This document shows positions 45,095 to 54,386 of a stretch of 64,000 bases of DNA, piece after piece. The stretch spans positions 372,001 to 436,000 of the forward strand of contig NZ_JACVZE010000005.1 in assembly GCF_015461805.1 (NCBI RefSeq), given 5' to 3'. A model generated the notes under the pieces. That model ran no database searches and was not told the DNA's origin. It worked only from the letters and a program-made list of their open reading frames with translations. This DNA comes from Pseudomonas pisciculturae. GTDB taxonomy: Bacteria > Pseudomonadota > Gammaproteobacteria > Pseudomonadales > Pseudomonadaceae. The position numbers were made by a program, and so were the translations under genes. The stretch's first letter is position 1. Each line of letters starts with the position of its first letter.

Positions 45095-45559
45095 ATGAAC
45101 CGTTTGATCGCGCCACTGATTGCCTTATCGCTCATGAACGTAGAGGCCCACGCCGCCAGCGACATCCGTATCACTAAAAATGGCGCTCAGCCCTCGATCA
45201 CGGGCGCGGCGCAAAACTTCACCGGCGCCGTACGCGTTGACGGCCTGTTCAAGGGCGATCTGCCGGCGCGCATCGGCGGCGGCACGGTGACCTTCGAGCC
45301 GGGTGCACGCACCGCGTGGCATAGCCATCCGTTAGGGCAAACACTGATCGTCACTGCGGGGGTCGGCTACGTGCAGCAAGAGGGTGGCCCGCGTCAGGAA
45401 ATCCGTCCGGGCGACATCGTCTGGATCCCGCCGCATACCCGTCACTGGCACGGCGCCACCACCAACAACGGCATGACCCACATCGCCATCGCTGAAGCCG
45501 AGGACGGCACGACCGTGACCTGGGCGGAGCACGTCTCGGATGCGCAATATGGGGGTTAA
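45095..45559 (+). CDS. exported small cupin protein, hydroxynitrile-lyase-like
   Basis: This 154-residue protein has a signal peptide (MNRLIAPLIALSLMNVEAHAA) and one cupin domain. EPGARTAWHSHPLGQTLIVTAG holds the HxH metal ligands (quoted in part; the usual third-ligand Glu is Gln), and RPGDIVWIPPHTRHWHGA holds the last His. The sequence resembles the metal-dependent mandelonitrile lyase-like cupins often found beside carboxymuconolactone-decarboxylase genes, as here. The real substrate is unknown. GGAG lies eight bases before the ATG. Confidence 0.88.
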   Translation: MNRLIAPLIALSLMNVEAHAASDIRITKNGAQPSITGAAQNFTGAVRVDGLFKGDLPARIGGGTVTFEPGARTAWHSHPLGQTLIVTAGVGYVQQEGGPRQEIRPGDIVWIPPHTRHWHGATTNNGMTHIAIAEAEDGTTVTWAEHVSDAQYGG

Positions 45560-45627
45560 TCGCCACAACCCTCCTGCGTACGATCCAGCGACAACGCAGT
45601 GACCCGCAATGAACGGAGCCTTTCACG

Positions 45628-46398
45628 ATGACTGACGCACGCACAAACACGGCCCTGCCCGCAGTGATGACGCTTTTTTTCAGCCTTGGCGTGATGTTCA
45701 GCGTTACCACCCAAACCGCCGAGGCATCGCCAACCGTGACCCGCACACACGCCAGCGCAGAAACACTGTCGAGCCAACAACAGGCGATTCCACTGATCGC
45801 AGCCTTCATGGCGACCAGCGACATGCCCAATCTCAATGCTGCCCTCAACAGAGGCCTCGATGCTGGCCTCACCGTCAGCGAAACCCGGGAAATACTGGTG
45901 CAGCTCTACGCCTATGTCGGCTTCCCGCGCAGCCTCAATGCCTTGAACGAGCTGATGACCGTGGTACAGGCACGCAAACAACGCGGCATCGACGATGCGC
46001 CGGGGCGTGAACCGAGCCGGGCGATTCCGACTGGCGATGAGCTGCTGGCGGCAGGCACGGCGAATCAAACGAAAATTTCCGGTGGCCCGGTCAAGGGGCC
46101 GGTGTTCGAGTTCGCCCCGGTGATCAACCGGTTTCTGCAAACCCACCTGTTCGGTGACATCTTCGAGCGCGACAACCTTGACTGGCCGAGCCGCGAACTG
46201 GCGACCGTCGGGGCGCTGGCTGCGACGCCGGGCGTGGAATCGCAGTTGCGCTCGCACATGCTGGCGAGCCTGCGCGTGGGGCTTGGCGCGGCACAGTTGC
46301 GTCAAGCCATAGAAGTGCTGAAGGCGCACGGCGATGCGCAGACTGCCGAACGGGCGAACACAGCACTGACCCAGGCACTCGCGGCTTCGGGGAAATAA
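45628..46398 (+). CDS. carboxymuconolactone-decarboxylase-like protein, exported
   Basis: This 256-residue protein has two AhpD/CMD-type helical repeats. One spans about residues 55-130 (LNAALNRGLDAGLTVSETREIL; VQLYAYVGFPRSLNALNELM, quoted in part). The other spans 170-250 (DNLDWPSRELATVGALAATP). No CxxC is present, so it is not an AhpD-type peroxidase reductase. The first 32 residues are hydrophobic (MTLFFSLGVMFSVTTQTAEA) and look like a signal peptide. The pairing with a cupin and a flavodoxin is recurrent in proteobacteria. The reaction is unknown. It precedes the hydrolase gene by one base. Confidence 0.85.
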   Translation: MTDARTNTALPAVMTLFFSLGVMFSVTTQTAEASPTVTRTHASAETLSSQQQAIPLIAAFMATSDMPNLNAALNRGLDAGLTVSETREILVQLYAYVGFPRSLNALNELMTVVQARKQRGIDDAPGREPSRAIPTGDELLAAGTANQTKISGGPVKGPVFEFAPVINRFLQTHLFGDIFERDNLDWPSRELATVGALAATPGVESQLRSHMLASLRVGLGAAQLRQAIEVLKAHGDAQTAERANTALTQALAASGK

Positions 46399-46399
46399 T

Positions 46400-47470
46400 A
46401 TGAGCTGTGTAAAAAACCTGTTGAGCATCACCCTGCTGTGCCAGTTGGCCGCCTGTGCGAACCCGCCCGATGGCTCAGGCCCCTTGCAGATTCAGGCGCA
46501 AGGCAGCTTCGCCGCTGGCGGAACGATGACCACCGCGCCGGGGGTATTCAACCCGCGTAAACCGATGGCGCCCGACGGCCAGACCTACCACGGTGACCAC
46601 GCCTACGCGTTCTACCAGATACCCGTCGATGCACGAAAACTGCCCATCGTGATGTGGCACGGCGCGGGTCAGTTTTCCAAAACCTGGGAAACCACCGCCG
46701 ATGGTCGCGAAGGCTTTCAGACCCTCTTTTTGCGCCGCCACTACGGCGTCTATCTGATCGATCAACCTCGGCGTGGCGATGCAGGGCGGAGCATGGTCGA
46801 GACAACCCTCAAACCTGTGCCGGACGAACAACTGTGGTTCAACCAGTTCCGGCTCGGCCTGTGGCCCAATTACTTCAACGGCGTGCAAGTGGCTCAGGAT
46901 GCGCCAACCCGAGAGCAGTTTTTCCGCGCGATGACGCCAAACACCGGGCCGTTCGACATGGGCGTGGTGGCTGATGGTGTGTCGGCGCTGTTCGACAGAA
47001 TCGGCCCGGGCATCTTGTTCACCCATTCGCAGGGGGGCGGGCCGGGTTGGTTGACGGCAATCAAGAACGATAAGGTCAAAGCCATCGTCGCATTCGAGCC
47101 TGGCAGCAGCTTCGTGTTTGCCGAGGGTGAAGTGCCAACGCCGATTGCCAGTGCGTTCGACACGGTGCAAGGCGCCGCAGTGCCGCTGGAACAATTCATG
47201 GCGCTGACGCGCATTCCGATTCTGATCCTTTACGGCGACAACATCCCGGAACAGGCCGTGGACCTGCCCGCTCAGGACAGTTGGCGCGCTCGCCTGAAAA
47301 TGGCCCGGCTATGGCGTGATGCGGTCAATCGGCACGGCGGTGACGTGAGATTGATCCACTTGCCGCAGATCGGCATCAACGGCAATACCCACTTCCCCAT
47401 GTCGGACCTGAACAACGTGCAGATCGCCGACCTGGTGTCGCAATTTCTCAAAGAAAAACAGCTGGATTGA
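46400..47470 (+). CDS. alpha/beta-hydrolase lipoprotein
   Basis: This 356-residue alpha/beta hydrolase has a lipoprotein signal (MSCVKNLLSITLLCQLAAC, C19). The nucleophile elbow is FTHSQGGGPGW (G-x-S-x-G variant HSQGG), the acid is expected near ILILYGDNIPE, and the histidine in GNTHFPMSD. It resembles periplasmic esterases of the alpha/beta-hydrolase 12 type. GGGGAA directly before the ATG is the ribosome site, and it is coupled to the preceding gene (one-base gap). Confidence 0.86.
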   Translation: MSCVKNLLSITLLCQLAACANPPDGSGPLQIQAQGSFAAGGTMTTAPGVFNPRKPMAPDGQTYHGDHAYAFYQIPVDARKLPIVMWHGAGQFSKTWETTADGREGFQTLFLRRHYGVYLIDQPRRGDAGRSMVETTLKPVPDEQLWFNQFRLGLWPNYFNGVQVAQDAPTREQFFRAMTPNTGPFDMGVVADGVSALFDRIGPGILFTHSQGGGPGWLTAIKNDKVKAIVAFEPGSSFVFAEGEVPTPIASAFDTVQGAAVPLEQFMALTRIPILILYGDNIPEQAVDLPAQDSWRARLKMARLWRDAVNRHGGDVRLIHLPQIGINGNTHFPMSDLNNVQIADLVSQFLKEKQLD

Positions 47471-47519
47471 CCCGCCCGCCTGTTGAACTGCCTCCCTTTC
47501 GATTGCTCAGGAGCTTCAC

Positions 47520-48575
47520 TTGAAAACCCTCTTTTTCAAAGCCACCTTCATGTCGGCATTGCTTGGCCTCTCGGCCGGCGAGGCGTTGGCCGCCGACTAC
47601 AAAAAGAACCCGTTTGCCTTGGCTTACGACGGTGCCATTTCCAAGAATGAGCCCGGTAAGGTGAACATCCACCCGGTCAGCTACAAGCTCAATGGCCTTG
47701 ATATCGCTGCCAACGTTTACACCCCAGCCAACTACGATGCGAAGAAGGCTTATCCAACGGTCGTGGTGGCGCACCCGAACGGTGGTGTGAAAGAACAAGT
47801 GGCCGGCTTGTACGCGCAGCGGCTGGCTGAACAAGGCTATATCACGATCACCGCCGATGCGGCCTATCAGGGCGCAAGTAGCGGGCAGCCGCGCAGCATC
47901 GACAAACCTGCGAACCGTATCGAGGATATCCACGGCATGGCGGACTTCATCACCCAGTATGCGGGCGTCGACGGCCAACGACTGGGCCTGCTCGGCATCT
48001 GCGGTGGCGGTGGTTACTCGTTGGCCGCCGCGCAGACCGACAAACGCTTCAAGTCGGTGGCGACCGTGAGCATGTTCAACTCGGGGCGGGTTCGTCGCAA
48101 TGGCTACAACGACTCGCAGCTGGACACCGTCCAGCAACGCCTGCAACAGGCCTCCGTTGCTCGTGCCCAGGAGGCGGCTGGCGGTGCCGTGCTCTATTCG
48201 GGTGATGCCAACCTCACCGACGAGCAGATCGCCAAACTGCCGTTCGCGTTGTATCGCCAGGGTTACGAGTACTACTGGAAGACCCATGCCCACCCTAACT
48301 CGACCTTCAAATACACCACGAGTAGCCTGTTGGATCTGATGCGCTTCGACGCTATCAACCAGATCGAACTGATCAACCAGCCATTGCTGATGATCGCGGG
48401 CAGCAAGGCCGACAGCCTGTACATGACCCAGGATGCGTTCCCCAAGGCCACGGGCACCCAGGACAAGGAGTTATTCATCATCGACGGCGCCACACACATC
48501 GAAACCTACTGGGTGCCCAAATATGTGGACGCTGCACTTGGCAAGTTGGCGCCGTTCTACGCCAGAACGTTGTGA
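47520..48575 (+). CDS. dienelactone-hydrolase-like enzyme, exported
   Basis: This 351-residue alpha/beta hydrolase has a signal peptide (ATFMSALLGLSAGEALAA). Its nucleophile elbow is GICGGGGYS, with cysteine in place of serine, as in dienelactone hydrolase. The catalytic Asp and His are expected in MIAGSKADSLYM and DGATHIETYW. The start is TTG at 47520, six bases after AGGAG, a good initiation site in spite of the rare codon. It is the last exported gene of the set and is followed by a LysR gene. Confidence 0.85.
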   Translation: MKTLFFKATFMSALLGLSAGEALAADYKKNPFALAYDGAISKNEPGKVNIHPVSYKLNGLDIAANVYTPANYDAKKAYPTVVVAHPNGGVKEQVAGLYAQRLAEQGYITITADAAYQGASSGQPRSIDKPANRIEDIHGMADFITQYAGVDGQRLGLLGICGGGGYSLAAAQTDKRFKSVATVSMFNSGRVRRNGYNDSQLDTVQQRLQQASVARAQEAAGGAVLYSGDANLTDEQIAKLPFALYRQGYEYYWKTHAHPNSTFKYTTSSLLDLMRFDAINQIELINQPLLMIAGSKADSLYMTQDAFPKATGTQDKELFIIDGATHIETYWVPKYVDAALGKLAPFYARTL

Positions 48576-48656
48576 TTGGCTCGTTGAGGGTCGCGCATCG
48601 ATGCGCAACCTGATTACATGGAATAATCCCGCGCCCCGCATGAGAGGTTCTCAGCA

Positions 48657-49550
48657 ATGTCCCGCGCCAACCTCAACGACCTGCAAGCCTTCGTGGTCAT
48701 TACCCGCGAAGGCAGCTTCACGCGCGCGGCTGCACAGCTGGGTGTCTCGCAGTCCGCGCTTAGCCACACCATGCGTGCACTTGAAACCCGGCTCGGGGTG
48801 CGCCTGCTGACCCGAACCACACGCAGCGTCTCCCCCACCGAGGCAGGTCAACGGTTGTATCAGTCCATGGCGCCGCGGTTCGACGAGATTGAACTTGAAC
48901 TGGCGGCGGTCAGCGAGTTTCGCGATACCCCAGCGGGCAACGTGCGGATTCAAGCCTCAGAGCATGCGGCGAACAACATTCTTTGGCCCAGGCTGGTAAA
49001 GGTGCTTCCCGATTACCCGGATATAAAGGTCGAAATCACCATCGACTATGCCCTCTCCGACATCGTCGCACAGCGCTACGACGCCGGCGTGCGGCTGGGT
49101 GATCAGGTGGCCAAGGACATGATCGCCGTGCCAATCGGCCCGTCGTTGCGCATCGCGGTCGTAGGGTCTCCCGGGTATTTCAAACAGCGACAAATACCCA
49201 GGGAACCCAAAGACCTGGCTGCGCACAACTGCATCAACCTGCGCCTGCCCACCCACGGGAACCTGATGCAGTGGGATTTTGAGAAAGACGGGCACGAACT
49301 CAAGGCGCGCGTTGAGGGGCAATGGACGTTCAACAGCAGCGTACCGATCCTGCGTGCGGCTGTGGCGGGATGCGGTTTAGGCTTTCTGCCAGAAGATATG
49401 GTCGCGAACGAGCTGGCTGACGGCAGCCTGCTGCGAGTCCTTGAAGACTGGTGCCAACCCTTTGCGGGCTACCATCTTTATTATCCGAATCGCCGTGAGC
49501 AATCGTCAGCGTTTGGCGTGGTGGTTGATGCACTGCGCTATACGGGCTGA
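48657..49550 (+). CDS. LysR-type transcriptional regulator
   Basis: This 297-residue regulator carries the helix-turn-helix at residues 1-62 (LNDLQAFVVITREGSFTRAA; LGVSQSALSHTMRALETRLG), then TRTTRSVSPTEAG and an effector domain (GNVRIQASEHAANNILWPRL). It lies downstream in the same direction as the exported enzyme cluster, so it probably controls that cluster. GAGAGG is eight bases before the ATG. It converges with the old yellow enzyme gene. Confidence 0.92.
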   Translation: MSRANLNDLQAFVVITREGSFTRAAAQLGVSQSALSHTMRALETRLGVRLLTRTTRSVSPTEAGQRLYQSMAPRFDEIELELAAVSEFRDTPAGNVRIQASEHAANNILWPRLVKVLPDYPDIKVEITIDYALSDIVAQRYDAGVRLGDQVAKDMIAVPIGPSLRIAVVGSPGYFKQRQIPREPKDLAAHNCINLRLPTHGNLMQWDFEKDGHELKARVEGQWTFNSSVPILRAAVAGCGLGFLPEDMVANELADGSLLRVLEDWCQPFAGYHLYYPNRREQSSAFGVVVDALRYTG

Positions 49551-49604
49551 AAGGATGGCTAACCAGAGCACCAATCGCTAACCGCCCCATAGCAGGCCTC
49601 AAGA

Positions 49605-50708
49605 CTACGCCGTCGCTCTACCCCAGTCCGTGTACCCCTTCGCACCACCACCGTAATAGTCGTCACGAGTCGACTCTGTTAGCGGCAGGTTTTGCTTGAG
49701 CCGCTCGACGAGATCAGGGTTGGCAATGAATGGCCGCCCAAATGCCACAAGGTCGACCAAACCGGCTTCTCGGCGCTCGATGGCCAGTTCGAGGTCATAG
49801 CCATTGTTGCCCATGTAAACGCCCTTGAAGCGTTTGCGCAGAGTATCCAGATCAACGCCTTCAGGCAGGTCGCGGGAGCCTGCTGTAGCGCCCTCGACAA
49901 AGTGCAGGTAAGCAAGATCATAGTCATTGAGCTTGTCGATCAGGTAGCCGTAAGTCTCCATGACCTGGCTGTCCATCGGCGTGTTACCGGCATCCGGCGT
50001 TGTGGGCGAAAGCCGGATACCAACGCTACCGCTATCCCACACTTCAAGCACCGCTTGCACAATTTCGCGCGTCAGGCGTGTACGGTTTTCGATGGACCCA
50101 CCGTAACGATCCGTGCGCTTATTCGTGGAGTCTCGGATGAATTGGTCGAGTAGGTAACTGTTCGCCGAATGCACCTCGACACCGTCGAAACCTGCCCGCT
50201 TTGCGCACTCAGCGGCATGCTTGTATTGCCCGGATAGGCTGGCGACCTCGTCCGTGGTCAGCGCCCTGGGGACCGAGACGCGCTCGAAACCGTTTTCGGT
50301 GAACGTATGCCCTTCAGCTTGAATCGCAGAGGGTGCGACTGGCGCACCACCCTGCGGCTGAAGCGAGGTATGGGAAAATCTACCGACATGCCAAAGCTGG
50401 CAAACAATCTTCCCTCCCGCCTCATGCACCGCATCTGTCACCTGTTTCCATCCGGCGACCTGCTCATCAGTCCAAATACCTGGGGTGTAGGCATAACCTC
50501 TGCCCTGCAAGGAAACATTCGTGGCCTCGCTGATGATGAGCCCGGCAGTCGCCCGCTGGGAGTAGTAGGTTGCGTGCAAAGCCGTCGGCACGCCGTCTGA
50601 GCCCATGCGGCTCCTGGTCAATGGAGCCATCGCTATCCGGTTTGAAAGCGACAGATTGCCCACGGTGACAGCGTCGAAAAGATCGGTAGAGCGGGAGGGA
50701 GTCGACAT
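49605..50708 (-). CDS. old yellow enzyme family ene-reductase (NemA-like)
   Basis: This 367-residue FMN-dependent TIM barrel reduces activated alkenes or nitro groups with NADPH. Typical marks are NRIAMAPLTRSRMGSDGVPTA (quoted in part), QLWHVGRFSH, the substrate-binding GVEVHSANSYLLDQFI with His-Ser-Ala-Asn, TDRYGGSIENRTRL and the FMN-phosphate site AFGRPFIANPDL. The ATG at 50708 (MSTPSRSTDLFDAV) is preferred over a longer frame. It is divergent from a LysR gene 184 bp away, the usual OYE layout. Confidence 0.93.
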   Translation of the reverse strand: MSTPSRSTDLFDAVTVGNLSLSNRIAMAPLTRSRMGSDGVPTALHATYYSQRATAGLIISEATNVSLQGRGYAYTPGIWTDEQVAGWKQVTDAVHEAGGKIVCQLWHVGRFSHTSLQPQGGAPVAPSAIQAEGHTFTENGFERVSVPRALTTDEVASLSGQYKHAAECAKRAGFDGVEVHSANSYLLDQFIRDSTNKRTDRYGGSIENRTRLTREIVQAVLEVWDSGSVGIRLSPTTPDAGNTPMDSQVMETYGYLIDKLNDYDLAYLHFVEGATAGSRDLPEGVDLDTLRKRFKGVYMGNNGYDLELAIERREAGLVDLVAFGRPFIANPDLVERLKQNLPLTESTRDDYYGGGAKGYTDWGRATA

Positions 50709-50892
50709 TTTTGATCTCAAAAGATGTATTTGCCGCACACCCTACGTACCCATCCCGCGCTAGTGAAGATCGTCCCGGAGCACAACACTTGTTCCCTACA
50801 ATTACCAATCTGCGAGGTGATACCCGGCAGCGTATGACAAGTCCCCTCTGGATCTTTGCTAATCTAGATGCCTATTCCCGTGGGTCTCTCTG

Positions 50893-51795
50893 ATGGATGT
50901 CTTTCACTCGATGCAGGTTTTTGTCAGCGTCATCGAAACCGGCAGCTTCACCAAAGCCGCGCAAGCGCTACACCTGCACCGCCCCGCCGTGTCCAAGACG
51001 ATTCAGCTCCTTGAGCAGCAACTGGGTGCTCGGCTGCTCAACCGGACGACGCGTCAGGTCAATTTGACCCCTGAAGGTGAGGCGTTTTATGAGCGCTGCA
51101 AAACGATCCTTGCTGACGTTTCGCAGACGATGTCTTCTTTGGGTAATCGCCCTGCCCGCCTGACCGGAAAGCTACGTGTAGACATGCCGGTCAGCCTTGC
51201 GAAGCTATTGATTATTCCTGCACTGATGGGCTTTCAAAGCCAGTACCCAGGAATTGAGCTCACCATCGGCGCGAGTGACAAACCCATCGACATGCTCAGT
51301 GAAGGGGTAGATTGCGTGGTGCGGATGGGCGAGCTTGAAGACTCCAGCCTGATCGCCAGCAGTATCGGCTATCTACCCATGCTGACGTGCGCTGCACCCT
51401 CCTACCTTGAGCGCTTTGGCACACCTCAGACCCTCGCCGACCTGCAAACACACCGCGCCGTAAATTACTTCTCAGGCAACAACCCGCGCCCTATCGAGTG
51501 GGTGTTCACGTTGGATGGGCAAGTGAAAGGAATGCGGTTGGCGTCAGGCATCAGAGTCAATGACACCGAGGCCTTTGTGGCTTCGGCGTTGGCTGGCTTT
51601 GGGTTGCTTCAGGGCCTGGAAATTTCTGTGCGCAGCCATTTGCAGGAGGGTTCGCTTGTACAGGTGCTCAGCGAGCTTGAGGTTCCAGCAAAGCGGGTTT
51701 CGATCCTGTATCCGCACCGCGAACTCTTGCCACCGAAAGTGCAAGTATTCATTGAATGGTTGAAGGCGCTGATGGCTGCCCACCGATTGACGTGA
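50893..51795 (+). CDS. LysR-type transcriptional regulator
   Basis: This 300-residue regulator (HTH at residues 1-60: MDVFHSMQVFVSVIETGSFT, KAAQALHLHRPAVSKTIQ) is similar in type to the one at 34490, with VSILYPHRELLPPKVQVFIEW near its end. It lies between the divergent old yellow enzyme gene and the quinone-reductase-like gene, and probably controls both. The site before the ATG is weak (GGG only). Confidence 0.9.
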   Translation: MDVFHSMQVFVSVIETGSFTKAAQALHLHRPAVSKTIQLLEQQLGARLLNRTTRQVNLTPEGEAFYERCKTILADVSQTMSSLGNRPARLTGKLRVDMPVSLAKLLIIPALMGFQSQYPGIELTIGASDKPIDMLSEGVDCVVRMGELEDSSLIASSIGYLPMLTCAAPSYLERFGTPQTLADLQTHRAVNYFSGNNPRPIEWVFTLDGQVKGMRLASGIRVNDTEAFVASALAGFGLLQGLEISVRSHLQEGSLVQVLSELEVPAKRVSILYPHRELLPPKVQVFIEWLKALMAAHRLT

Positions 51796-51899
51796 TTGCG
51801 ATTGGTATTGTCTGGATAACAGTCTGTGTCCGCAGGCGGTCTTCTTGAAGCCAGTGCGAACGATTAGTTTTGACCTTTTCCGTATCGCAGGAACTGGCA

Positions 51900-52889
51900 A
51901 TGTCTAAAGTCGTTCGTTTCCACCGCATGGGTGGCCCAGAAGTCCTACAAATTGATGACGTGACTGTGCGAGCGCCTGGCGCCGGCGAAGTGCGCATCAA
52001 GGTAAAAGCACTCGGGCTGAACCGTGCCGAGGCCATGTACAGGTCGGGCCAGTATACGTTCACCCCAGAGATGCCAGCGATCCTCGGGTACGAAGCAGCG
52101 GGCACCGTTGAATCAGTCGGGGAAGGTGTCTCTGAATATGCCGTAGGTGACGAGGTGAACGTCATACCGGCGTTTTCTTTTGCCGATTACGGCATGTATG
52201 GGGAACTCGTCGTCGCGCCGGTTCATGCGCTTGTGAAGCAGCCAGCAGGGCTTACCTCAGTGCAGGCGGCTGCGACATGGATGAAGTACGTGACCGCGTA
52301 CGGCGCGTTGGTCGACATCGGCAACCTGCAAAAAGGTGAGACCGTATTGATTCGTGCGGCATCGAGTAGCGTTGGGCTGGCGGCCATTCAGATCGCAAAC
52401 TTCTTGGGCGCCATTCCCGTGGCGTTGACCCGCACCCGTGAAAAACGACAAGCACTTATGGATGCCGGCGCTGCGCACGTCATCGCAACGTTGGAGCAGG
52501 ACCTGGTTGCTGAAGTGGGCCGTATTACTGAGGGTAAAGGCGCGCGGATGGCGTTCGACCCCGTTGGCGGCCCTGAGGTCGCCAACATCCTTCGGGCCCT
52601 GTCGTATCTGGGTATCTTCTTCCAATATGGAGCGCTTGAAACCGCCGACCTGAGTGTTCCCGTCATGGAGGTGCTGGGCAAAGATCTGACCATTCGTGGC
52701 TATCAGCTGTTTGAGATTACCCAAGATCCTGAACGCCTGAGCCGTGCCAAGGGCTTCATCACCAAAGGCCTTGAAAGTGGTGACCTGCAGCCGGTGGTTT
52801 CTAAAACATTCCCGCTCAGCGAGATAGTTGAAGCGCACCAGTACATGGAGTCAAATGCGCAGATCGGTAAGATTGTGATCGAAATATAA
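51900..52889 (+). CDS. quinone-oxidoreductase-like MDR enzyme
   Basis: This 329-residue NADPH-dependent reductase/dehydrogenase has the GroES-like domain MSKVVRFHRMGGPEVLQIDD and LGYEAAGTVESVGEGVSEYA, then the nucleotide-binding segment LIRAASSSVGLAAIQIANF, which has AASSSVG in place of GxGxxG. No structural zinc cysteines are seen. It probably detoxifies quinones or enones together with the old yellow enzyme. The ATG at 51900 follows AGGAACTGGCA, seven bases after AGGA. Confidence 0.9.
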   Translation: MSKVVRFHRMGGPEVLQIDDVTVRAPGAGEVRIKVKALGLNRAEAMYRSGQYTFTPEMPAILGYEAAGTVESVGEGVSEYAVGDEVNVIPAFSFADYGMYGELVVAPVHALVKQPAGLTSVQAAATWMKYVTAYGALVDIGNLQKGETVLIRAASSSVGLAAIQIANFLGAIPVALTRTREKRQALMDAGAAHVIATLEQDLVAEVGRITEGKGARMAFDPVGGPEVANILRALSYLGIFFQYGALETADLSVPVMEVLGKDLTIRGYQLFEITQDPERLSRAKGFITKGLESGDLQPVVSKTFPLSEIVEAHQYMESNAQIGKIVIEI

Positions 52890-52990
52890 ACACGCGCGAT
52901 ATTGGTTAGTCGTCCAAACCCGCTGGCTCGGATTGCTCCATAAAGAGGCATAGGTATCTACACAACTATCGACGCTTACTAAACTCGCCA

Positions 52991-53238
52991 TGCTTTGGCT
53001 CTGGCTTTTGATTTGGTTTTTGATCTTAGGCGCCCCGTTAACCACGCTGGCCGAACGCAGGCTTGAATCCGTGGGCCGCCGTTAACTAAATAACGGATAT
53101 GTACTCCGACAAAAAACCTCTAGCGCCTGACACATAGCTATCGCAGGCAAGCCAGCCCCCACAGTCGATTCGGTTTCAACCCATCAACCTTACTCGACTG
53201 CCAGGCCGTCACGGGAGCGAGCTCCCTCGCCACAGGTT
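52991..53238 (-). repeat. composite extragenic palindromic repeat, short inverted copy
   Basis: Read on the minus strand this matches the block at 30500-30940 from its REP-like GTGGCGAGGGAGC...CTCCC end, through ATAGCTATGTGTCAGGCG and ACATATCCGTTATTT, to GGGGCGCCTAAGATC. It lacks the middle part and keeps only one arm of the long inverted repeat (53052-53075). It occupies most of the 450-bp gap before the SorC gene; the remaining 100 bp (53239-53339) show nothing. Confidence 0.8.
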
Positions 53239-53339
53239 CAGCGGCAATGCTCAAGGTTGTGTAAATACCTATGCATAAAGCGCAGCAGCCCGAGCCGCTG
53301 ATGCGTGTACCGTTCAGCAGCAGCCAGAAACGTCATGAA

Positions 53340-54281
53340 TCAAAGCGTCGCGAGCTGTTGTGCTGTCTGCTGATCGGTAATCAGGCCCGATATCCATCGC
53401 CCGCGCAGTGCAGCCAGGATCGCAGGTATCTTGCGCTCCCCGCCCGCGAACGCGATGACCGGCCGCTCAGCCAACCTCGGCAACGGAAGGCTCGTTACGC
53501 GTTCCGACCACCCCTCGTTGATGGGCGCGCCTTGACGATCCATTGCCCAGCCCAGGATTTCCCCGACCGCGCCCTGCTCGGCCAGCGCTTTGGCCTCCTC
53601 GGGGGACAGGAACCCGTTCTGGACCAGCGCGCAATTAACCTGCACCTCACCTATGCCGACAAAGGCCACTTCAGCTTGGCTGTACAGGTCTTTGATCAGT
53701 GGCGTCAGGCGATTATCAAGCCACTGGTCTCGCTCATCGGCTGTATTGGCGATGATCGGCATCGGCTGCAGAAAGGCTTTACCGCAGGTTTTGTCGGCAA
53801 GCCTCAACCCTACGTCGTAAGAGTTGAAAGAGCCGTCGCGCGCGACGCTGCCCGCCAGAGAAATAATGCTCAGCTGCGGAGCGCGCAGCTCAGTAATTTC
53901 GTCTACCACCGCTTTGAGGGTGCGACCGAATCCGACAGCCATTACTCTCAGAGAGGGGTCGGCCAGGTAGCGCTCCATCATCGCAGAGCCCAGGACGGCG
54001 ATCCGTCGCTGACCGGCAGCTTCGTCAGGCGCTTCCAGAGGCGCGACCTCACACATACTGAGCCCGAACCGCTGCTGGATCCTGGACGCGAGATCCATGC
54101 ACTCTCGAATAGGATGGTTAATCCGAACTTGAACCATCCCGGATTCAGTCGCGAGGGAGATCATTCGATTAATGGTCGGGCGCGAGATATTCAGGCGCTG
54201 CGCGATCTCTTGCTGCGTGTTATTGCCCACGAAATAGAGCCACGCCACCTGCGCCATCAGTTCTTTTTTAGTCGACTGCAT
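53340..54281 (-). CDS. SorC/DeoR-family sugar-sensing regulator
   Basis: This 313-residue regulator has an N-terminal HTH (WLYFVGNNTQQEIAQRLNIS, RPTINRMISLATESGM) and a large sugar-phosphate-binding domain (GFGRTLKAVVDEI; VAFVGIGEVQVNCALVQNGF). The ending FAGGERKIPAILAALRGRWI is typical of SorC. Such proteins bind a phosphorylated sugar and release DNA, so this one should control the nine-gene polyol operon of which it is the last gene. The ATG at 54281 has AAGG eight bases upstream; a TTG two codons earlier is less likely. Confidence 0.9.
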   Translation of the reverse strand: MQSTKKELMAQVAWLYFVGNNTQQEIAQRLNISRPTINRMISLATESGMVQVRINHPIRECMDLASRIQQRFGLSMCEVAPLEAPDEAAGQRRIAVLGSAMMERYLADPSLRVMAVGFGRTLKAVVDEITELRAPQLSIISLAGSVARDGSFNSYDVGLRLADKTCGKAFLQPMPIIANTADERDQWLDNRLTPLIKDLYSQAEVAFVGIGEVQVNCALVQNGFLSPEEAKALAEQGAVGEILGWAMDRQGAPINEGWSERVTSLPLPRLAERPVIAFAGGERKIPAILAALRGRWISGLITDQQTAQQLATL

Positions 54282-54386
54282 TCCCAACGCCTTGCTCCAT
54301 TCCGCTTACGTAACGCGGCTCAACGAATGTAAGTACCTTATCAGATTTGCCAATCCACCCGCATGAACGGCCCCCTTTTTGCCCGT

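Noticed and set aside
30500..53238. Bracketing inverted repeats considered as a composite transposon
   Set aside because: No transposase, resolvase or integrase gene lies in or next to either copy and no target-site duplication was seen.
53271..54332. Long plus-strand open frame of 353 codons
   Set aside because: It lies opposite the SorC-family gene, whose protein has clear family motifs; the antisense reading has none.
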